DNA of 64,000 nucleotides from Acidobacteriota bacterium (GTDB lineage Bacteria; Acidobacteriota; Terriglobia; Acidiferrales; UBA7541), in the NCBI GenBank assembly GCA_021832085.1, contig JAKBLM010000009.1:1-64000 (forward strand). The letters run 5' to 3'. Below, one piece after another: positions 59,090-64,000 of the stretch (the stretch's first letter is position 1; each line of letters begins with the position of its first letter). The notes beneath the pieces were generated by a model. That model had not been told where the DNA came from, made no database searches, and saw only the letters and a program-made list of their open reading frames with translations. A program made the position numbers and the translations under genes.

Positions 59090-61072
59090 CTAGACGCGGA
59101 CGCTCAACCTTCCTTCCCGGTAGAGGCCGGGCGCCGAGCTTGTCGTCGCCTCCTCTGCCGCCGAGGGACTTTGCTCTGCCGGCGCGGTTGCCGACCAGGA
59201 TCCGGATGTCGCCTGCCGGTTCGCGGCGCTGTCGCTATTGCCGCCGTGTGAACCGCCGGTGGGGTTGCCGGCTGGATTGCCGGCGTTTCCGGCGCCACTC
59301 CAGACGATGTCGATCCGCTCGACTTGCAGGTCGTGGTCACTGAGCGCCTGGTGGAGCGCGGGCACCGCGTTCGAAAGCAGACAGTGCGTATCGGGTCGCG
59401 CGGCGGTGATCGTTGTCGCCACGCGGTTTCCCGCCGCCCACGTGCGCAGTTCGAGCGAACCGAGTGTCTCGGTCTGCATCTGAATGCGCATCTCCGCCTG
59501 GTTGGCGCGTCCGATGATTTGGGCGTTGCTCACGGCGGCGATTCCGGTGTCGGCAGCGGCTGGCGGACCGGCGTCTCTGTGCGCGGCAATCGTTGCGGGA
59601 GCGAAATCGGTCGAGGGCGCGCCGCCCTGTCCGGCAGGCGTGGCTGGATGGGGTTGGTTCATGGCCGCGCCACCGGTCGCGTTCAGCGCAGCAGTGGCCG
59701 AGTTGGGCGCGGTCACGTGGTTGACGGCGGTGGGAGTGCTCGCGGACGATCCGGAGGCCGCTACGGTCGTTCCGCTGGCTGCGTTGGTGCTCGGCGTCTG
59801 TCTCTTACCGGCATCCGGTACATGGGAATTTTCGTCTTCACCGCGGGAATGGGCATTCGAGCCTTGCTGTGCGGTCGAACCTGCGTCTTCGACCGCTGGC
59901 ACGGCTGTCGGAGCGGGGTCATTCGCCCGGGGCGTTGCGACCGTCTTTGCTTGCGTGGTCTTCGGTGTCGCGTTTTCCGCTTGTCTGGAGTTCAGAACGG
60001 GATTCCCTCCGTTCCGTTGGTGCTCGAGTCCTTTGGCCGCCGGTTTGTCGCCGGTGGCCCGGCGGAGCGTGGTGGCGACAGCCATTCTCGCCACGGTTGC
60101 GGCCGCCGCCTGGGCAGAGGCTGCTGTCTCGGGTCCGGCTTGCGACGTGATAGCGGCCGGTCCCTCGGCCGGCATCGAATCGGCGGACATGCTTCCGATC
60201 GTGCTCTTGCTCGCGGAACTGGGTCCCAGTGTCGCTTTTGCCGCGAAAGGGGAGCGCGTTGCTGGCGGGGAATCGTCTCCACCAGTTGCGGCCCTCGTGC
60301 TCGTCGCCGTTGCCGTTGTTGCCTCTGCCACCATGACAGCCTTTACCGGTAGTGCGGCGTTTGCCAACTCAAGGGGATCCTCAGGATCCTTCGGAGTGGC
60401 TTGAGCTGTGGCGCTGCTGGCGGCGAAGCTGACATCCGCCGCTTCGGCCGAAGCGGTTGTCCGCGGCTCGGCAGCGCCCGCGGCGCTGACGCGTGTTGAT
60501 GTCACGGCACCCGCGGCAAGCGCGGCCGTTCCCGTGGTGCTACCGCCAGTCGTCACGCTGGAGCCGTTAATTTTGCTGCTGACAGCCACGCCGGTTTGCA
60601 ATGTGGTGCTCGGACTGCGCTCACTCCGCGCGATCGGGACGCTCGGCACAGCGCTGGACGGCGCCGGTTGCGCCGTCACGGTTGCCGCGGCGCAGATCGT
60701 CGTGCCTGGGAGTCTCGGTTTGCCGCCTCTGGATTCTTTCTTGTTTTCGCTGGCAGTTGGTGCGAGCGAATTTGGATGCCTGACGGGCGACGTCTTTTGC
60801 TCTGCCACAAGACAGTCCCCATTCCCGTCCGCCGCGGCCGAGCCGTCGCCGGCGTCTTTTCCCGTCCCCGCGTTTGCCGGGGGATTCTGGACCGAAGTGC
60901 CGCTTTGGGTCGGCCGATTTTGCATGTTCGAGCAAACCTGGCGCAGCACTTCTCGAAATGGCGGGATGGCCTGCGAGCCCGCATCGCCACGGGGATCCGC
61001 CAGCCCCCCAGAGCTCGCGGCGCTGCTCGCCGCTCCTGTTGTGCTGAAGCTCGTTAGGAGACTCGCTGCCAT
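59090..61072 (-). CDS. fliK: Hook-length control protein FliK
   Basis: The protein (about 660 aa) is largely low-complexity Ala/Thr/Ser/Pro, acting as a molecular ruler. The C-terminal Flg_hook domain reads RANQAEMRIQMQTETLGSLE, LRTWAAGNRVATTITAARPD and ALHQALSDHDLQVERIDIVW, and talks to FlhB. I prefer ATG 61072 because the sigma-54-type site predicts a transcript start near 61081; an in-frame GTG at 61084 would lie outside that transcript. Neither has a clear ribosome site. It heads the fliK-flgD-flgE block. Confidence 0.88.
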   Translation of the reverse strand: MAASLLTSFSTTGAASSAASSGGLADPRGDAGSQAIPPFREVLRQVCSNMQNRPTQSGTSVQNPPANAGTGKDAGDGSAAADGNGDCLVAEQKTSPVRHPNSLAPTASENKKESRGGKPRLPGTTICAAATVTAQPAPSSAVPSVPIARSERSPSTTLQTGVAVSSKINGSSVTTGGSTTGTAALAAGAVTSTRVSAAGAAEPRTTASAEAADVSFAASSATAQATPKDPEDPLELANAALPVKAVMVAEATTATATSTRAATGGDDSPPATRSPFAAKATLGPSSASKSTIGSMSADSMPAEGPAAITSQAGPETAASAQAAAATVARMAVATTLRRATGDKPAAKGLEHQRNGGNPVLNSRQAENATPKTTQAKTVATPRANDPAPTAVPAVEDAGSTAQQGSNAHSRGEDENSHVPDAGKRQTPSTNAASGTTVAASGSSASTPTAVNHVTAPNSATAALNATGGAAMNQPHPATPAGQGGAPSTDFAPATIAAHRDAGPPAAADTGIAAVSNAQIIGRANQAEMRIQMQTETLGSLELRTWAAGNRVATTITAARPDTHCLLSNAVPALHQALSDHDLQVERIDIVWSGAGNAGNPAGNPTGGSHGGNSDSAANRQATSGSWSATAPAEQSPSAAEEATTSSAPGLYREGRLSVRV

Positions 61073-61090
61073 GGTGATCGTCACTGGCTA

Positions 61091-61108
61091 TTGCACTTCC
61101 GACGCCAA
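61091..61108 (-). promoter_or_regulatory. Sigma-54-type promoter of the fliK block
   Basis: On the minus strand TTGGCGTCGGAAGTGCAA has GG and GC exactly ten bases apart, with TTGGC and TGCAA boxes. The predicted start near 61081 gives a leader of about nine bases to ATG 61072. Confidence 0.65.
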
Positions 61109-61403
61109 TTGCTGCACAGGTGGGCCGGCGCGCGCGGCCGTGGCAAGTGCTTGCAAAGACGAGGGCTGCGCGCGACCCCATCTGCTGTTCGCGATCGCGC
61201 ACCGTTCCTGAATCGCCGAGGCGGGCAATTCTTGCCCGGCAATGGGCAAGAAACGGTATCGCGCCCGCGCTTCACGAAATATCTCGGACGGAAGATGGTG
61301 GAAAGAAAGAGGGAAAAACGGAGCACGAAACCGAGCTGTGCCGGAACGAGTCTGCAGGAAGAGAAGGCGAAATCCGATACAGCGGCGGCTCAGCGGAGAA
61401 TTA
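61109..61403. other. Spacer between fliJ and the fliK promoter, with a triple repeat
   Basis: No gene is supported. GGGCAA-TTC-TTGCCC (61223-61237), followed by GGGCAA (61244-61249), lets the middle arm pair with either neighbour, giving two mutually exclusive hairpins about 120 bases upstream of the fliK promoter. It may terminate fliJ transcription. Confidence 0.4.
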
Positions 61404-61874
61404 CTACGACTCCGGCGCCGCTTCGGCTTTGCCGCGCTCGGCCATGGCCCGACCGAGCAGGAAGTTTTCGTCCAGTTTTTTTTGTTCGCGCCGCATTTCT
61501 TCCAGGCGAAATGCTTCGAACTGCCGGTGGCACAGATTTTCGAGGATCTTGCATTCGCGCTCGGCTGCTTGGTAAGCGGCCATCTGCGTCCGGTGCTTTT
61601 CTTCCGCCGCTTTCACGCGCTCTTGCAACCACGCGAGGTAGCGATCCCGGTTGCCCTCGCAGGCTTCGGCGAAATGCAATTCCGCCGCCGTCATGCCACC
61701 GTTGAGCCGCTCTCCCGTCTGCCTGCGGTCAGCGATTGCGCCTTCGACAACGCGCCGCCGCTCGGCCCGCAGCGCTCCCAGGCGCGCCGCTAGAGCTTCC
61801 AGCTTGCGCCGTTCTTGGCGCTCACGGCTGCGCCAGAGCCGCAGCAAGGGTTGCAGCGTGAAATGGAAAGCCAC
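61404..61874 (-). CDS. fliJ: Flagellar export chaperone FliJ
   Basis: This 156-aa protein is one long charged coiled coil (FTLQPLLRLWRSRERQERRK onward, with AAYQAAERECKILENLCHRQ and LEEMRREQKKLDENFL), as expected of FliJ. FliJ rotates within the FliI hexamer and recycles chaperones. It lies four bases after fliI and ends the fliG-H-I-J group. Confidence 0.9.
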   Translation of the reverse strand: MAFHFTLQPLLRLWRSRERQERRKLEALAARLGALRAERRRVVEGAIADRRQTGERLNGGMTAAELHFAEACEGNRDRYLAWLQERVKAAEEKHRTQMAAYQAAERECKILENLCHRQFEAFRLEEMRREQKKLDENFLLGRAMAERGKAEAAPES

Positions 61875-61878
61875 GCGC

Positions 61879-63198
61879 TTATTCTTCGATGGCTAGCAGT
61901 TCGGACGTCGACCGTGCGAAATCAATGCGGTCGTCCCGTTTCTGCTGCAGATAGGCATCGAGCGCCGGCATGGTGGCGATCGCCTGGTCGAGCAGCGGGT
62001 CGGCGCCGCGCTGATAGGCGCCCACGCGGATCAGGTCCTCGTTCGCCGCATAGCAGGAGAGCAGCTGCCGCAGCCGCTGCACCTTGGTAAGATGCTCGCG
62101 GCCGGCGACGGCCGGCATCAGCCGGCTCAAGCTGCGCAGCACGGAAATCGAAGGGAAATGATTTTGGTTCGCGAGCGAGCGGTCGAGCATGATGTGGCCA
62201 TCCAGCATCGAACGTGCCGCGTCGACCAGCGGATCCTGTTCGTCGTCGCCCTCCATCAGCACGGTGTAGAAGGCGGTGATGCTCCCGCGTTCATAGTAGC
62301 CGGCGCGCTCGATCAGCCGAGCCAGCAGCGAAAAGACCGACGGTGTATAGCCCTTGGCCGTCGGCGGCTCGCCGGCCGCCAGCCCGATCTCCCGCTGCGC
62401 CATGGCAAAGCGCGTCAGCGAATCGACGACCAGCAGTACGTGGTTGCCGAGCGAGCAGAAATATTCGGCCACCGTCGTCGCCGCCAGTGCCGCCCGAATC
62501 CGCAGCAGCGGCGACTGATCGGAAGTCGAAACCACCACCACCGAGCGCCGCCGTCCCTCCTCGCCGAGCGCATCTTCGAGGAACTCCCGCACCTCGCGCC
62601 CGCGCTCGCCGACCAGCGCCAACACCGTCAGGTCTGCCGCCGTGCCGCGGGCCATCATCCCGATCAGCGTGCTCTTGCCCACGCCGCTGCCGCCGAATAT
62701 CCCCAGCCGCTGGCCGCGGCCGCACGTCAGAAAGCCGTCGATTGCCCGAATCCCGCAGCCGAGTGATTCGCGAATCGGTCGCCGCTCGAGCGGCAGCGGC
62801 GGATCGCCTTGCAACGGCCAGAACTCGCGCGCCCGGTAGTCGCTCTGCCCGTCGATCGAGTGCCCCATTCCGTCCACAACGCGCCCAACCAGCTCGGGGC
62901 CCACGCGCAGGCGCGGCCGGGTGCCGCGCGTGACCACGCGGTCACCCAGGCTGATGCCGCGCGGCCGCTCGAGCGGCACTGAAAGTACACGCTCGCCGCG
63001 GAAGCCGACGATTTCGCCCGAGTAGACCTCGCCCGCCGCGGTGATGATTGCGCAGCCTTCCCCCACCGAACAAAACGGCCCTTCCGACTCTACTAGGTTG
63101 CCGACCGCTTGCACCACGCGCCCTGTCCAACGCAACGTGGAAAATTGATCGAGCCGCTGAAAGTAGGGTTCGAGCAGGCGGGCGGGCATCGGGCTCAC
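61879..63198 (-). CDS. fliI: Flagellar export ATPase FliI
   Basis: This 439-aa ATPase energises export. Walker A is GIFGGSGVGKSTLIGMMARG at about residues 167-186. Walker B lies in LLVVDSLTRFAMAQREIGLA, and GEPPTAKGYTPSVFSLLARL is the family signature that follows. The C terminus contains LRQLLSCYAANEDLIRVGAY. Its start overlaps the fliH stop by four bases. Confidence 0.97.
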   Translation of the reverse strand: MSPMPARLLEPYFQRLDQFSTLRWTGRVVQAVGNLVESEGPFCSVGEGCAIITAAGEVYSGEIVGFRGERVLSVPLERPRGISLGDRVVTRGTRPRLRVGPELVGRVVDGMGHSIDGQSDYRAREFWPLQGDPPLPLERRPIRESLGCGIRAIDGFLTCGRGQRLGIFGGSGVGKSTLIGMMARGTAADLTVLALVGERGREVREFLEDALGEEGRRRSVVVVSTSDQSPLLRIRAALAATTVAEYFCSLGNHVLLVVDSLTRFAMAQREIGLAAGEPPTAKGYTPSVFSLLARLIERAGYYERGSITAFYTVLMEGDDEQDPLVDAARSMLDGHIMLDRSLANQNHFPSISVLRSLSRLMPAVAGREHLTKVQRLRQLLSCYAANEDLIRVGAYQRGADPLLDQAIATMPALDAYLQQKRDDRIDFARSTSELLAIEE

Positions 63199-63836
63199 CG
63201 CGGGCGTTGGGCGAGCAGGTCGAAAAATCCCTGCTCGATCTCTTTCAGGTGGGTTTCGAGCCCGATCGTCGTTGTGCCGACGTTAGTTTCGAGCAGGCAG
63301 CCGCCGGGCTCGACCGCCGGGTCTGCCACCAGTTCCGGCACCGGGTTCCCCTTGGCGCCCTCGCGAAAGTGCCGTTCCCAGGACGGCATCCGCGCGGGAT
63401 TCACGCGCAACCGCACGCGGGTGGAGGAGTCCAGCTTTTCCAGCGCGACATGGACCAGCCCCACCAGCAACAGCGGATCAATCTGCGCCTCGCGGTGCAG
63501 AATCTTCCGCGCAATCGAAAGTGCGAGGCTGACGATCTCTTCCTCGACGTTCTCGAAATAGCGCTGGCGTTGCTGGACGAACTCGGCGAGTGCTACGTCG
63601 ATTTCACCGCGCACGCGCTCGAGTTCCAGTTGTACTTCGGTGTGCATGCGCTGTTCGGTTTCCGCTTGCGCCTCCTGCCGTGCGCATTCGGCGGCGGCGC
63701 GGATCCGGGCCTCGACGTCGATCCGGGCCTCGCCCGGCAGTACGGTGCCCGCAGTGACAGGCTGTCCCGCGGCCGGTTGGTAGACGAAAGGCTCTACACC
63801 GTTCTCCGCCGCGTGAGCAACGGCTCTAGACGACAT
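63195..63836 (-). CDS. fliH: FliI regulator FliH
   Basis: This 213-aa protein tethers FliI to the C-ring and export gate. A Pro/Ala-rich N terminus is followed by a long coiled coil (CARQEAQAETEQRMHTEVQL) and the conserved C-terminal domain VSLALSIARKILHREAQIDP with GGCLLETNVGTTTIGLETHL. Its ATG overlaps the fliG stop by eleven bases (ATGTCGTCTAG). Confidence 0.92.
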   Translation of the reverse strand: MSSRAVAHAAENGVEPFVYQPAAGQPVTAGTVLPGEARIDVEARIRAAAECARQEAQAETEQRMHTEVQLELERVRGEIDVALAEFVQQRQRYFENVEEEIVSLALSIARKILHREAQIDPLLLVGLVHVALEKLDSSTRVRLRVNPARMPSWERHFREGAKGNPVPELVADPAVEPGGCLLETNVGTTTIGLETHLKEIEQGFFDLLAQRPR

Positions 63837-64000
63837 AACTTTCCTCAGCCTCGGTCTTCAGGATCAGCTTCCCCTGGCTCTCGAGTTGCCGAGCCAGGTT
63901 CACCACTTCCTGCTGCGCCTGATGCACGTCCCGCGAACGTATTGGCCCCAGCGCTTCCATGTCTTCCTTCATGATCTCGGCTGCCCGCGACGACATCGAT
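63826..64000 (-). CDS. fliG: Flagellar motor switch protein FliG, C-terminal end only
   Basis: The last 57 or so codons are in the window. They read SSRAAEIMKEDMEALGPIRS, RDVHQAQQEVVNLARQLESQ and KLILKTEAEESYVV, the C-terminal torque-domain end of FliG, which contacts MotA and closes with the typical E-E-x-Y-V-V tail. The gene continues beyond the right edge. It overlaps fliH by eleven bases. Confidence 0.93.
   Translation of the reverse strand, partial: SMSSRAAEIMKEDMEALGPIRSRDVHQAQQEVVNLARQLESQGKLILKTEAEESYVV

Noticed and set aside
1..64000. CRISPR arrays, tRNA or rRNA genes, prophage genes
   Set aside because: No spaced direct repeats, no tRNA-like cloverleaf in the spacers examined, and no phage structural or integrase genes were seen.

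Overview
The window most likely comes from a flagellated, free-living, polysaccharide-degrading bacterium, probably of the Acidobacteriota. This is inferred from high GC, Tat-exported glycosidases, two large DUF5695-like secreted proteins, a NusG/UpxY-like remnant at an exopolysaccharide locus, and the style of the flagellar cluster (FlbD, FlgN, short FlgJ, two FliN-type proteins). No rRNA or tRNA gene was seen to test the assignment.

Region 1 (1-15.2 kb) is a pentose/arabinose-glycan utilisation locus. It holds a HAD phosphatase, a GH51 alpha-L-arabinofuranosidase, a GH127 beta-L-arabinofuranosidase, an exported aldose 1-epimerase, two DUF5695-like secreted proteins and an exported TIM-barrel glycosidase-like protein. 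Four copies of the 10-mer GTAAACGTTT, a LacI-type half-palindromic operator, lie at the starts of these genes and suggest one regulon. No regulator gene is in the window.

Region 2 (15.2-26.1 kb) is a scarred stretch. An intact IS1380-type element (15811-17317, TTAA duplication) abuts an IS21-type remnant. Beyond it lie a frameshifted NusG-like antiterminator, a polysaccharide gene set (GT2, DegT aminotransferase, PglC-sized initiating sugar transferase, PglF/CapD-type dehydratase), small ORFs and a broken cheA remnant.

Region 3 (26.2-37.8 kb) holds flbD-motA-motB on the minus strand. Divergent from them on the plus strand are four sugar-transfer or methyl-transfer genes that run directly into fliC-fliD-fliS-fliT-like. 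A sigma-54-type and a sigma-28-type site precede the glycosyltransferases and a strong sigma-28 site precedes fliC, so the glycosyltransferases are probably flagellin modification genes.

Region 4 (38-64 kb, all minus strand) is a long flagellar cluster in four blocks. The first is flgF-flgG-flgA-flgH-flgI-flgJ-flgM-small ORF-flgN-flgK-flgL. The second is fliL-fliN-fliO-fliP-fliQ-fliR-flhB-flhA-fliA-fliM-fliN2-zinc/MshEN protein, followed by an HDOD gene. The third is fliK-flgD-flgE. The fourth is fliG(partial)-fliH-fliI-fliJ. The first three blocks each begin at a GG-N10-GC sigma-54-type site. fliA plus flgM, with sigma-28 sites at fliC, the glycosyltransferases and the HDOD gene, indicate a sigma-54 then sigma-28 hierarchy. 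flhF and flhG, which often sit between flhA and fliA, are absent there. fliF, fliE, flgB and flgC are not in the window and may lie to the right.
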